From NCBI RefSeq assembly GCF_964204645.1, contig NC_134032.1, forward strand, positions 15,934,775-15,998,774: a DNA stretch of 64,000 nt, read 5' to 3'. A model generated the notes under the pieces. It saw nothing but the letters and a program-made list of their open reading frames with translations, had not been told where the DNA came from and did no database searches. Positions 1 through 14,300 of this stretch are shown here, piece by piece (the stretch's first letter is position 1; every line of letters begins with the position of its first letter). The stretch comes from Tubulanus polymorphus (lineage: Eukaryota; Nemertea; Palaeonemertea; Tubulaniformes; Tubulanidae). Both the position numbers and the translations under genes were made by a program.

Positions 1-187
1 AGATACCTCTCAGATTGATATTAAAATGGAATTTCTTCTTTCTGGTAAATATCAATAATGTGACCCCTTCTTTAATCTATTTATTGAATATTTTCAATTA
101 ATAGAATTATCAAAGAGATCGATATTTGTCGCTCGGAAAGATCTGAGAATTGCGTCGAAATCTCACGTAAATTATTTCGTTTTGCAG

Positions 188-3100
188 ATGATAAAACGCC
201 ACCTGGTGAAAACTCGGTGGTCATGGTTAAACGAGAGGTTTCAGATTCAGATTTTCATCCCGATCTCATAAAAGCGTTTGAGGTTTGTGTTAATTTAATC
301 CCCTCCACTCCCCTTATACCCACCCCCTATACCCACCCCCTCTACTCCCCTCTCCCTCTCGCTGTCTCTCCCCCTATATCTGAGTTACCAACTGTTCCTG
401 ATTTTCAGTGTTTGTTACTCTTTTATAATGAGAAATACTGATTAGATTAGATTGATGGGTACAGAAATATGAAAGATTTTATTGAGGGTCTTACTGTTGA
501 TTACTGATTAATTTGAACAGAAATATGAAAGATTTTATTGAGGGTCTTACTGTTGATTACTGATTAATTTGAACAGAAATATGAAAGATGTTATTGAGGG
601 TCTTACTGTTGATTACTGATTAATTTGAACAGAAATATGAAACATGTTACTGAGGGTCTTACTGTTGATTACTGATTAATTTGAACAGAAATAAGAAAGA
701 TGTTACTGAGGGTCTTACTGTTGATTACTGATTAATTTGAACAGAAATATGAAAGATGTTACTGAGGGTCTTACTGTTGATTACTGATTAATTTGAACAG
801 AAATATGAAAGATTTTATTGAGGGTCTTACTGTTGATTACGGATTAATTTGAACAGAAATATGAAAGATGTTACTGAGGGTCTTACTGTTGATTACTGAT
901 TAATTTGAACATTTTCTTTCATATTTTAATGAAATAGTACTGAAAAAAATTCAATTAGTTACTGATAGCACTATTCAGAGTTTGGCAGCCCTGCTATATT
1001 CATATTAAACTGATTTGATTAATATGATATTTTTAGGATCAGTTGTCGACTGTGAAGGTATTGTTCTGTAATATGTGTTCAGTGAAGCCTCTATCGAGCG
1101 TCTCTTACGCTAAAACACATTATTTACAAGTTCATCCCGATGAGTGTCGCCGAGCGCCAGATCCGTCATTTCCATCACAACTTGAACTAGACTCGATACC
1201 AGCGCGACTCATTGATTGTTGGTCGGTAAGTCATCACCTAGCAACAATCACAGTTCGTATTGATGGATCAGGGTGAATCTTATCTTCAAATCCAGACATT
1301 TTCAATTGCTGTTCCTGTTGGGTTCGGTTTCACAAAAAAAGTTAATCTCAAATTTTTGGTGTAATCGCCATTGGTTACTTCATGTTTACAATGAGGACAA
1401 CAATTCAAACTTAACCGTTTTAGGCTCAAACTTTTTCGTGAAACTGGGCCCTGGTGATGAGTGACGCAAGGAACCTCTTGATAAGAAACAGCCCTCACTG
1501 AGGATATCTTATAATTTAATCAGGGAATTTGAATTTTTGGTGTCTTGTTGTTCTTGCTGGTGACGAGTGACACGAGGAACCTCTTGATAAGAAACAGCCC
1601 TCACTGAGGATATCTTATAATTGAATCAGGGAATTTGAATTTTTGGTGTCTTGTTGTTCCTGCTGGTGACACAAGGTACCTCTTGATAACAAACAGCCCT
1701 CACTGAGGGTATCTTATAATTTAATCAGGGAATTTGAATTTTCGGTTGTTCTTGCTGGTGACGAGTGACACGAGGAACCTCTTGTAAAGAAACAGCCCTC
1801 ACCGAGGATATCTTATAATTTGCTGAGTGAACGTGAATTGAATTGTTTGATTGTTTGATTTAGGAGATGTACAATGATAAATCTGGTAATATAGCATTAC
1901 CCAAAATGCACTGTCCATTGTGTCCGTTAACCACTCGTAATTTAGAATGTCTACGCCATCATTACGTTATCTGTCGTCGTGGTAACAGCAGTATGACCGA
2001 TGACGAAGTTATTGATTGTTTGAGTCAACCATCCATACCTGCAGACGTGTTGAACAAGTGGATCGTAAGTAAAGACACACGGGCACACGCCCAGCAGTGT
2101 GCGTGCTACTAGGGCACATGCCCAGCAGTGTGCGCGCCACTAGGGTGCATGCCAGCAGTGCGCGCTACTAGGGTACACGCCCAGCAGTGTGCGCACCTAT
2201 CATTCTTATCAGTCTATCTTATCTCTTCAGTCAATAAATGATATTCATTCACTGAAATGATTATTGAATTTTAGGAATCATTCAAACAGAAGAATTTGGC
2301 GTATTGCCCGAAATGTCGTTCGGCACGGCGACAAATGCAGTCGTTAAAATCTCATTACGTGTCTTGTTCGGCGAGAACGAAGCAAACAAAACAGCAGCAA
2401 CAGCAGACGCCGGTCTCAGTCGAGGAGCAGACGGCCTCAACAGAGGAGCAGACGGCCTCAGCTGAGCTGCAGTTAACCTCACTGGTACAGTGGCTCCATC
2501 TACCTCTACTTTTTCAATTTTATCGTTTTCAAAAGTTTAAAATTCTGATTTACAGTATTATACCCTTTCTATTCATACAATAGGACGATCCGTCTGTCGC
2601 TGCCATGAAAATGGAAGAACCGATGGATACGACCTTGACCCACGAGGTATGTCGTCATCGGTAACAGTTTGATTGTTGTCCATTCTAGTCGAAATTTGTG
2701 TAAATTTTTAGAGTGAAAGATGATTTGCATTTTTTTCAGGAGAATGTTTTGGTCGAAGATTCGGAACTACCAGACGCTTTGCATAATCACATAAAGGTAA
2801 GTGCAGATATGGGTCGCCCTCCGTACCAGAAATGGGTTGCGCTCGGTACCAGAAATGGGTTGCTCTCAGTACCAGAAATGGGTCACCCTCGGTACCAGAA
2901 ATGGGTTGCCCTCGGTACCTGAAACAATTGTCGCCCTCTGACGCAGAAACCTAATCAGGGTTTCCAGCGGTCCTTCCAAGTCTTTCTTAGTCCTTATTTT
3001 GGAAAAAGTTTGGACAAACATCTTTGTTCTTCTTTTTGACTCTAAGTCCTTCCTTTTGATAAAAAAAAAGTCCTTCAAAATTTGATTTTTATGTATTTTC

Positions 3101-6100
3101 ACATACATTTTCATGCAGATTTGTTGTGAATTCGACTGTTGAAGTATTTTCTTACTCAGACCTGGTAATTCAATTATCAGTAAGATTGAATATACAGGAA
3201 AGTGTTATGGAATTACCCTGAAATATATGACTGGTCTATATGACTAGTATTCTAGTAGAGGCATTGCGAAAATGCTCCCTTATGGGCCCTCATTATACTG
3301 GAAATAACTTCTTTCTGAGTCTCCTTTTGGGTCTAAAATTGCCGAAAAAGTCCTTCTTAGTACTTGTTTTTACTCTGGCCTTACCACTGGAAACCCTGGC
3401 CTAATGCACCTCGAAATCATTGATAATATTTCAGACATTGTCTACGACTGACGACAGTTTACAGTGCCCCCTGTGTACGACTATCGTAACTACACCGGTA
3501 GAATTGAAATATCACTACATCGAGAGTCACATGGTGGTTCGAGAACAGACTATACCTCTGAGTATCGTACAGGAATGGAAGGTATTTATTATTCCACCAC
3601 CAGGAGTCGCCTCCGTCCGCACAGAAAAATAGATCATATTTCCGTCGATTTCAATTCCAGGACCAGTTGAAAGAGGGCGCTGCGATGGTGTGTCCGTTTT
3701 GTAAAGAGAATCGTCACAATTTGAAAGTGATCGCGCTTCACTTCATAGCGTGCCGTAAACTACAAATATCCGCTATTCCGGACTCATTGCTGGCTGCGTG
3801 GCAGCAACCGGTTAATAGTGATATCCGGTGTCCGTTATGTTCTCGAGTCCGGCGTGGAATTGAATCGATGAAATCACATTACGTGCTGTGTAAAGTGCGT
3901 CGTCATGACGATGCCGTTGAACCTGATACAGGTAATTAATGATAAACGATTCATTCAGTTGAACTCGCTCTAAACTGCTGCCGATTCAACTTGAAAATTT
4001 CTTTCGTTTCAGTGATATCTCTACCTTCCGATACGGCTGCCATGACGACTGTCACTACGGCGTCGACGTCGAATCCGGTAAAGGTAGTTAGAGCGGACTC
4101 GATTCCGGCTGCCAGTCCGTCGACCTCTGCCGGTCGAGCGCAGCAAACAGTGCCCGCTGTAGTGATACCCATCCCACCGGTCGGTTCTACGATCGTGCTG
4201 CCATCTATTATCCAACAGCAGCAGCAACAGACCGTGTGCGCTTTAACTAAACTAGGTTTAAGCGGTAGTGGTAATCAAGCGATGGTTGAACTAGGTTTAA
4301 GTCAGGATGATGATAATTCGGATGATGAAGATGCTGACGCTATTGAAATAGATATATCTGATAGTATACGTGCTACATGGCTGGTGAGTGTAACCCCCGT
4401 ACACAGCCCTACACTACCCAGTACAGCCCCACACTGACCCATACAGCCCCACACTGCCCAGTACAGCCCCACACTGCCCCATACAGCCCCACACTGCCCA
4501 GTACAGCCCCACACTGACCAGTACAACCCCACACTGACCTGTACAGCCCCACACTGCTTCGTAAGCCCCACACTGACCCATACAGCCCCACACTGACCCG
4601 TAAAGCCCCACACTGCCCCGTACACAGCCCCACACTGCCCAGTACAGCCCCACACTGACCCATACAGCCCCACACTGATCCATACTGCCTCGTATAGCCA
4701 CACAGAGTCCATTACCTGGTATACATGCTACATTGCTCATAATTGTTCCTGACAACTCCAAACAGTCCTTCATTCCCGCACGGCCCCATAAATCCCAAAG
4801 GGTCAGTTTTATGTAAAAATATTTCAAACAAATTGTTGATTCTATGGTTTTAGCAACATCAAAAGGAGAAAGGTTCGATGCGATGTCCGATTTGTTACTC
4901 GAAACGCTCGGTAATGTCAACAATGGAAACTCATTATCGCGAGTGTTTCCGTAAAGGGGGCGTTGTTCGCAAATCACCTCAAAAACGTTACATTCGTGAC
5001 CCTAATAGTCGTCGCACGGTTACCGCGACGACCGCTACTCCGGCGTCTGTTGCTGTAGTAACGCAGTCAGCTGTTACCACGGATACACAATTGAGAGGTA
5101 ACAATCGTCGTTAGAAATTTTGATGTTTAAAATAACGACATGCGTTGCGTCTATTTTATGATTTGAGTTTGATTGTTACAGGTAAGAAGTCGACGGAGCC
5201 GCCCCAGTTAATGGAGCCACCCCAGCTGATGGAGCCGCCCCAGCTGATATTCGATGAGTTTGAGACGGAGAGTATCGTCAGCGATTGCACCGACCTGACG
5301 ACCGCGACTCAGGACAGCGAAACCTCGATAGAAACTCCTTCTCGTCGTCGTGGGCGACCGCCGAAAAAACGTAAACTAACATCAGCGGCGCCACCTGCGC
5401 AACGAGACACGCCTGGGCGGGATTATAACGATATATCGGAGATATCGCCGGACGATCTGAAAAACTGGAAGGTACGTTAACTTTCAACTAGAGCGGTTTG
5501 AATAATGAGGTAACCGTAGTGATAAGCGATTGTTGAATTTATTTACAGATACAACTAAAAACAAACGGATCAGCGAAATGTCCGTTATGTGGAGTTCATA
5601 GAAAACATATTGATAGCATTATCAACCATTATAATCACTGTATAGAGGTAATTTACTATACCATACATCTCACTCTGTCCTCCCGTCACCTCTCCTCACC
5701 TCTCTCCTCACCTCTCCTCACCTCACCTCTCCTCACCTCTCTCCTCACCTCTCTGTCCTCCCATGACCTTTCTCTCCTCTCCTGACTCCTCACTCCTCTC
5801 CTGACCTCTCTCCTCTCCTGATCTCTCTTTCCTCTCTTGACCTCTCTCCCGGCCCCTCTCTCCTGACCCCTCCTGGCCCCTCTCTCCTGACCTCTCTCCT
5901 CCTGACCTCTCTCCTCTCCTGACCTCTCTCCCGTCCTCTCTTGACCTCTCTCCCGGCCCCTCTCTCCTGACCTCTCTCCTCTCTTGACCTCTCCTCTCTT
6001 GACCTCTCTCCTCTCCTGACCTCTCTCCCGGCCCCTCTCCTCTCCTGACCTCTCTCTTCTCGTGACCTCTCTCCTCTCCTGACCTCTCTCCTGACCTCTC

Positions 6101-9100
6101 TTTCTCCTGACCTCTCTCTCCTCTCTGGTGACCTCTCCTTCATCTACACGATGTATTGTTATAATTTCAGACTGATTATACGTGTAAATTGTGCAACTCT
6201 GAATTCAAAACTTTGCCGTCATTAAAATTCCACTTCATGTCTGTTCATTCCGCCCTGGTAAGTGAGTCTGTCAGCAGGTTTAACCCCCCCCCCCCCGCCC
6301 CCTAGCGGAGGGTGTGAGTTGATAATCTGGTTGTACATATATTTCAGTGGAGTATGGATGTACCGGAAGGTTTAAAAGATGACTCGTCGTTAAGGGTTGT
6401 CATGCAGAAAGTCGGTCGTCTGCTTTGTCCGCGTTGTAACCGAGAAATTAGGACTTACTTCCAGTCGTATAAATACCACGTAGAATGGTGTGGTAGAGAG
6501 GTTAGTATCCTGTCTGTCTGTCTGTGTCTGTCTGTCTCCGCTGACTGTCCGTCTGTCTGTCTGTCTGTCTTTCTGTCTGACTGTCTGTCTTTCTGTCTGT
6601 CTGTTTGTCTGACTGTCTGTCTGACTGTCTGTCTCGGTTCACTGTCTGTCTGTCTGTCTGTCTGACTGTCTGTCTCAGTTCACTGTCTGTCTGTCTGTCT
6701 GACTGACTGTCTGGCTGTCTGTCTGTCTGTCTGTCTCGGTTGACTGTCTGTCTGTCTGTCTCCGCTGACTGTCTGTCTGTCTGTCAGTCTCGGTTCACTG
6801 TCTGTCTGTCTGTCTCGGTTCACTGTCTGTCTGTCAGTCTCGGTTGACTGTCTGTCTGTTTGCCTGTCTGTCTCCGCTGACTGTCTGTCTGTCTCGGTTC
6901 ACTGTCTGTCTGTCTGTCTGTCTGTCTGTCTCAGTTGACTGTCTGTCTGTTTGTCTGTCAGTCTCAGTTGACTGTCTGTCTATCTGTCTGTTTGTCTGAG
7001 CTAGGCCAACCGGAATGCTCTCAAATCGGGTTGAAATAGACATAAGGTGCATTCTTGTTATCGCGGATGATTTAAACTACCTTTTCACATTATATTCATT
7101 ATATATGAGAATCGGGGGTTATACACATTTAGTCAATATCATTAATTTGGGGTCTAAGGGCGCCTTCTATGTTATAATATATGATATTTATCTGCCAGTT
7201 GCCAACTATTCAGCAATTGTAGCCCCCGATGATTTCTGTGAATTTTACAGCTCTCTCCATTCACCTGGGCACAAGTTAAGCGCTTGATTTAAGTTTAATA
7301 AAGCGGTCTAACTGCAGTTTGGGTCACCTATCCACTGGGTGGCGCTAGTATTATTAAAGAATAGTGTTATGGTAAGGTTAGGTTCATAACCATTAAGGAC
7401 ACCTAAAATGCAGTCATACCAATAAAGTTTAAGAATGCTGAAATTTTAGGATGTCCCAGAAAATTGTTGGTGGTCCTGGGTTATGGGGATCTCTGTCCCT
7501 CGAAGCTGTGATTATAATCAGTTCAAATAAAGTAAACAATGATAGCAACAGAACAGTTTTAGTCTCCTCTTTACAATATTAAAATGTTGTGTTCATGTTT
7601 AAAGTTTGCATGAATAAAACATTTTATTACCCACTGTTTGTTTATCTGTCTGTCTGTTCTATCTGTCTGTCTGAAATGTCATAGTCCACTGCAACATCTA
7701 GTAAAAGTTATGTTTAATTCATAGTCTCCAAAATAAGTCAGCTACACAGATTTCAGTGGGTATCTAGGTCAAGGTTATTGCTTTGACATCATCAGTTATG
7801 CCTGGGTCAGTGAATTGAGCATGTCAATGGTGGTCATGTGACCTAGGGTTAGGGTTTGATTGGCTGGCTAGAGTCATGATGTCACTGGTGGTCATGTGAC
7901 CTAGGGTTAGGGTTTGATTGGCTGGCTAGAGTCATGATGTCACTGGTGGTCATGTGACCTAGGGTTAGGGTTTGATTGGCTGGCTGGCTAGAGTCATGAT
8001 GTCACTGGTGGTCACCTGACCTAGGGTTAGGGTTTGATTGGCTGGCTGGCTAGAGTCATGATGTCACTGGTGGTCACCTGACCTAGGGTTAGGGTTTGAT
8101 TGGCTGGCTAGAGTCATGATGTCACTGCACCTGACCTAGGGTTAGGGTTTGATTGGCTGGCTAGAGTTATGATGTCACTGGTGGTCACCTGACCTAGGGT
8201 TAGGGTTTGATTGGCTGGCTAGAGTTATGATGTCACTTGTGTTTACATGTGACATGCTCATGTAACATGTGATCAGTGATAATGAATGGTGCTAGTACAC
8301 ACACTAGTGACCAGTCATAGTGTAGTTTATACAGTGTAATCATGTGACCTCATTTCACTGAATAGTTTCATATTGCTCAATGCTGTAATTATCTGTTATA
8401 ATATAACATGTAATACAATATAATCCACATAACAATCAGTGAACTCTTCAATTTGGATAAAATGAGAATTGAATTTTCTACTGTCATAACACTGATTTTC
8501 ACATGAATTTGAATGAATTTATTCAAATAAAAGATAAACTGAAACTTTTTACTCCATAATTGACATCCCCGAAAACTAACAGTTTGCTACTGTCTAACTA
8601 TATTTCAACTGTGTAGTGTATTTAGTACATACAGAATTTTAAACCTTTGTGAATTCAGTGATGTCTGTTTTAATTGCTTTATTATTATTTCACACTTGCG
8701 TCCGGTCGCCTTTTTCTAACATCCTACCCTGCAGTAACTAAACTTGTCTGAACATCCTTTCGGATATACAGCCTCTACTCAGGCTCCTGTCACCTCATTG
8801 TCTTTAAACCTATTTTGTTATTATATATTTTGTATGTAATGATGGTGAAAAATAAACTTCTTAGTCAGATACTTCATTAAATCTGTCAATCAGATTAAAT
8901 CACCTTCTCAAGGGATACGAATTAAGCCGAATTTTGATTTACGGAATTTAAAATCTTTTTTTAAATTTCTAGAACGAAACAGAAGTTTGTACGGTGTGCG
9001 GTAACACTATAAAGCGGATGTATATGTTGGTTCACGCGAGGAAGCATCGCAAGGAACAAGCTTTAGAGGAACGCATTAAAGAGGAGCAAGAGAAGAAACA

Positions 9101-11397
9101 GTTTGAGGTCGACGACGATACTCCGCAGGTCGAGGGCGGACGACCGAAACGACGCGCCGCTAGACGGTTAGTTCAATAGGTGGCGCTGTTACTACCGGAT
9201 ATCTCTTCATTCGTCGCTATGACGACTGACCATTTCGATGGTTTCTATTTCAGAGCCGTCGAAAGTCTTCAGAATTTATCGAAGGAACTCGAACAGACCG
9301 GCGGAACGGGAGGTAACATTAAAAACCGGTTTATAAGTCCTCCGTTACCGAGTCCGCCGGGCGTGTTGATCGACCAGTGGAATAAACTGTTGGATGATGG
9401 AAAGAAACTGGAGTGTCAATTTGAGGTGAGTTTCACAAACTACTGGGACCCCCGTCCCTGCAAGGGATGCTCCCTCCCCCCTCCCTCTGGTATACTGATA
9501 TATCTATGAGTTGTTTGTTTACAGGGCTGTGGTAAGACACAGATAAGCGTACAGGCCGCTATCTATCACTCCCCCCTCCCTCTGGTATACTGATATATCT
9601 ATGAGTTGTTTGTTTACAGGGCTGTGGTAAGACACAGATAAGCGTACAGGCCGCTATCTATCACTCCCCCCTCCCCCTGGTATACTGATATATCTATGAG
9701 TTGTTTGTTTACAGGGCTGTGGTAAGACACAGATAAGCGTTCAGGCCGCTATCTATCACTCCTCCCTCCCCCTGGTATGCTGATATATCTATGAGTTGTT
9801 TGTTTACAGGGCCGTGGTAAGACACAGATAAGCGTACAGGCCGCTATCTATCACTCCCCCCTCCCCCTGGTATACTGATATATCTATGAGTTGTTTGTTT
9901 ACAGGGCTGTGGTAAGACACAGATAAGCGTACAGGCCGCTATCTATCACTCCCCTCCCCCTGGTATACTGATATATCTATGAGTTGTTTGTTTACAGGGC
10001 TGTGGTAAGACACAGATAAGCGTACAGGCCGCTATCTATCACTCCCCCCTCCCTCTGGTATACTGATATATCTATGAGTTGTTTGTTTACAGGGCTGTGG
10101 TAAGACACAGATAAGCGTACAGGCCGCTATCTATCACTCCCCCCTCCCTCTGGTATGCTGATATATCTATGAGTTGTTTGTTTACAGGGCTGTGGTAAGA
10201 CACAGATAAGCGTACAGGCCGATATCTATCACTCCCCCCTCCCCCTGGTATACTGATATATCTATGAGTTGTATGTTTACAGGGCTGTGGTAAGACACAG
10301 ATAAGCGTACAGGCCGCTATCTATCACTCCCCCCTCCCCCTGGTATACTGATATATCTATGAGTTGTTTGTTTACAGGGCTGTGGTAAGACACAGATAAG
10401 CGTACAGGCCGCTATCTATCACTCCCCCCTCCCCCTGGTATACTGATATATCTATGAGTTGTTTGTTTACAGGGCTGTGGTAAGACACGGATAAGCGTAC
10501 AGGCCGCTATCTATCACTCCCCCCTCCCCCTGGTATACTGATATATCTATGAGTTGTTTGTTTACAGGGCTGTGGTAAGACACAGATAAGCGTACAGGCC
10601 GCTATCTATCACTCCCCTCCCCCTCCCCCTGGTATACTGATATATCTATGAGTTGTTTGTTTACAGGGCTGTGGTAAGACACAGATAAGCGTACAGGCCG
10701 CTATCTATCACTCCCCCCTCCCCCTGGTATACTGATATATCTATGAGTTGTTTGTTTACAGGGCTGTGGTAAGACACAGATAAGCGTACAGGCCGCTATC
10801 TATCACTCCTCCCCCTCCCCCTGGTATACTGATATATCTATGAGTTGTTTGTTTACAGGGCTGTGGTAAGTCACAGATAAGCGTACAGGCCGCTATCTAT
10901 CACTCCCCTCCCCCTGGTATACTGATATATCTATGAGTTGTTTGTTTACAGGGCTGTGGTAAGACACAGATAAGCGTACAGGCCGCTATCTATCACTCCC
11001 CCCTCCCCCTGGCATACTGATATATCTATGAGTTGTTTGTTTACAGGGCTGTGGTAAGACACGGATAAGCGTACAGGCCGCTATCTATCACTCCCCCCTC
11101 CCCCTGGTATACTGATATATCTATGAGTTGTTTGTTTACAGGGCTGTGGTAAGACACAGATAAGCGTACAGGCCGCTATCTATCACTCCTCCCCCTCCCC
11201 CTGGTATACTGATATATCTATGAGTTGTTTGTTTACAGGGCTGTGGTAAGACACAGATAAGCGTACAGGCCGCTATCTATCACTTTCAACGATGTGATTT
11301 TAACGGATTCGAAGGTTTGTTCCGGTGTAAAAAGTGTAAGAAAGAAACGACGTCCGAACTGGGAATGAGGTATCATGTGACGACTAACCACGACTGG
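188..11397 (+). CDS. Zinc-finger half of the TFIIIC110-like gene: 13 fingers, mostly C2HC, with Trp linkers
   Basis: Exons here carry fingers at about 1070-1135 (C2H2), 1911-1973 (C2HC), 2314-2376 (C2HC), 3465-3530 (C2H2), 3700-3762 and 3829-3891 (both C2HC), 4884-4946 (C2HC), 5579-5641 (C2HC), 6183-6248 (C2H2), 6426-6491 (C2HC), 8988-9047 (C2H2), one split over 9411-9425 and 11239-11292 (C-x4-C, then H-x4-C), and 11329-11394 (C2H2). A typical C2HC finger is C-P-x-C, about 12 residues, H-Y-x-x-x-C or similar. Between fingers a short linker recurs, roughly I-P-x-x-L-x-x-W (IPARLIDCW, IPADVLNKW, IPLSIVQEW, IPDSLLAAW, SPDDLKNW). Most introns are phase 0, so one exon is close to one module. Extras are an AT-hook-like RRRGRPPKKRK in exon 5182-5471, possible SUMO sites VKRE and MKME, and an acidic stretch in 11599-11710. 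Nucleic-acid or protein binding is inferred. Confidence 0.8.
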
Positions 11398-14300
11398 GTG
11401 AGTACCGGCGTACACCACCAGGGGGCGTCACTTCATCTACTCTCGATATTTTGCAACATTTTCATCGATTTATTCAAAAAAGGAAAAGTTGAGACTAAAT
11501 AGAATCACTAAACGACTACTAGCGACACCTAGATAATGCTCACTTGCCGCAGTTAGAGCGTTGCCGTGGTATTTATTTCGATGTTTATATTGTTGCAGGA
11601 GACGAGCGATGCCAGCGACTACGAGGCTCAAATCTCAAACGAAGAGGAAGAAAGCGAGGAGGAAAGCGAGGAATCGGATCATTTATCGGACGACGATTCA
11701 TTCGTTAGAGGTTGGTTACCGTAGTGATTATAACCGTCGCGCCCATTGTTACTTAGTTTAAAATCCTCCCGAGAGAAAATTTAGATTCGTTTTATTTAAC
11801 GTCGATTTTAACGAAATCGCAACCAGAAATCTCGTTACCGTAGTGACGACTGTCGTGCATTGTTAGAGTTTTGATATTTCAGAATCTCACTCGTCGACGT
11901 CTAAGAGACGAACGGCGTCTGCTGCTGGTAACACGTCGTCTGCTCGTGTGTCACGTGACGTACCACATCGTCAACGTCCGGCAGCCGCTCATCGCAACTC
12001 GCAGAATTTCTGCATTAAACCCGACCCCGAATATATCAAACGTAACTACCGATATCACGATCGCCATGACGACGCGTGGATTTACGATTGTTGGCGACCG
12101 TCGCGATCGGATTGGTCTGAAATACCGTACAGGTTCGTAATGACGATGATATCACGAAGGCGGGTCGGGGAGGCTGTTGGTTCGGGGAGGCGGTCAGGGG
12201 GAGGTGAGGTATATTAACTGTTGATTGTTTATAATTTCAGCGATCGGGAGAATTATTTACCGGTTGCGAAATTCAGTCCTCAATTCCGAGTGATTAAAGA
12301 TCAGCAGACGACAGTTGAATCAATTACATTACCGCTGTTTCAATCAGTTACTGCTAGTAAGTGTTTCATTATATTACTCGCATCTCTCCCCAGGGGAAGG
12401 AGAGATGGGAAGGGAGGTATGGGGAGCAGGGAGAGGGAGAGGGAGAGATGAGGAGGGTGAAGGAATGAGAAGGAGGGAGATGGCTCCTCTCAATGTTAAA
12501 ACTTCATTCAAATTTTTCAGCGAATTTGGTCGCGTTTTTTGTCGGTGGACCAGTTTGGGCGAGCGACTGGTGCCCGACGCCATTGGCTGAAAAATCGGCG
12601 AATCAGATCGCTGCGTTAGCCGTACAACGACGACAGGAAGCGATCGACACGGACGTACCGTCTTTACAAATCTGGGATTTCGGTGTTTTGGATCCGACGA
12701 GTTTAAACTCGTGTGAACCTCGTATTAAAACCATCATCGACGTCGGAACTAAGAAAATCTGGACGTTAAAATGGTGTCCTAGCGGGTGTTGGGAAAATAA
12801 TATAACCGGAAAACAGGTTCGTTTCATGAAGAGGTGTTCAAGGGGGTGTTTGCAAAAACAGGGTTTTGGCTAAAAAGTTAAATCAGTTAAATTTAAATTA
12901 AATCTAGTCCAATCGATGTTTTTAAATCTAAGCCATTTGCTCATTAAAGCTTTTAATAAACTCGTTTTAGTTTTATATGTTTCTATGTTCTCTTAGTAAA
13001 TTATAATAATAATAATTATTATTATTAATAACTGATGTATAAGATCAGCCCGTAAAGATACACAAGCCCTCGATAGTTATATTTTGTTATGATATGTTTT
13101 AGGATGGTTCTATAAATAGACTCGGTTTACTCGCTGTTGGATGTCATGAAGGTCACATTAATATCTACAGGTAACTATTCGGGTTTTCTGTTACCGATTG
13201 ACTGACTGGGGGGATTCCCCAGACAACTGCGTGCCTTACTCTACTCGCATTTCCAATAAATGACTTTTGCTGAGAGTTGTCTCATGAAAACAGATTTTGC
13301 ACAAAGATAAAATTAGTTGTTCAGTGGCAGCTAAAACATCCACTGACATCTAGGGATAGAGAATCAACTGGCCCGACTAGAATTCCTCGGAGCCAGCAGC
13401 CAGCAGCCAAATCACTGATTTATGTCGATGTATTTGTAGCATTCCTCATCTGTCGTCTGTTGAGTCTGAATCTGATCTGTCCATTCATCACGTTACACCG
13501 AAACTGAAACTCACGCACTGGCAAAAACAAAAACAGGGTAAGACAACAATTAAACTGTCACATGATATCTCGACCTAGTAACGGCTTTATCACAATTCAT
13601 AAAAAAAACTGAATTATTCATTTCACAGGTGGTGCTAGTTGCACGTGTTTAGATTGGTCGCGTAGCAACGGTCATAAAACCATCGCCGCCGGTTACAACA
13701 ACGGAGTCGTCTGCACGTGGGATTTAACGTCGAGATCGCCGTTGCTAACGACGACCGATCCGGAGTTGACGATGTATCCTCATCGCGCGTTCCAGGCTCA
13801 TCTGCTCGCCGTGGAGAAACTGTCGTTCTGTTTACAGCAGGACTCTCATTTCGCGACGTGTTCCGGTGATCATTTCATACGAGTCTGGGACATGAATAAC
13901 GTTACCACGGCGATGGAAGCTACGAGAATGACGTATCAATCGGATATTAAATGGTGCGGTAACGGCAGTTCGTACATAGCAACCACTAATCAGGATTGTT
14001 ACAGGTACGTGTTACCAGTACCAGTTATTCCACTAGATGGCGTGCTGCCCCATCAATAACTAACTATTCCATTCTGACAACTAATCACGGCAACATTCCT
14101 AAAAATGTAATTGAGTTATTTAGAATAGAACGATGATTTATACTTAACATTAATGAGTTACGAGTGAAAGTGAAAGATTGTCGTTGATTACAGATTTCAC
14201 AGAGATAATTCTATTTGATGTATTTATTACAGTTACAATAACGATAGGCTGATTGTATTTGATGTATTTATTACAGTTACAGACAGTAATGATAGGCTGA

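Noticed and set aside
4302-4977. Overlapping minus-strand frames of up to 187 codons
   Set aside because: Arise from the 20-bp intronic repeat opposite real plus-strand exons.
5790-6143. Arg/Glu-rich minus-strand frame
   Set aside because: Reverse of a CT-rich simple repeat.
9515-11285. CRISPR-like regular repeat array
   Set aside because: Units are contiguous with no unique spacers, lie in an animal intron, and derive from the adjacent exon.
13277-13507. 76-codon frame in an intron of the WD40 region
   Set aside because: Overlaps exon 13440-13537 in a different frame; the exon frame keeps phase on both sides.
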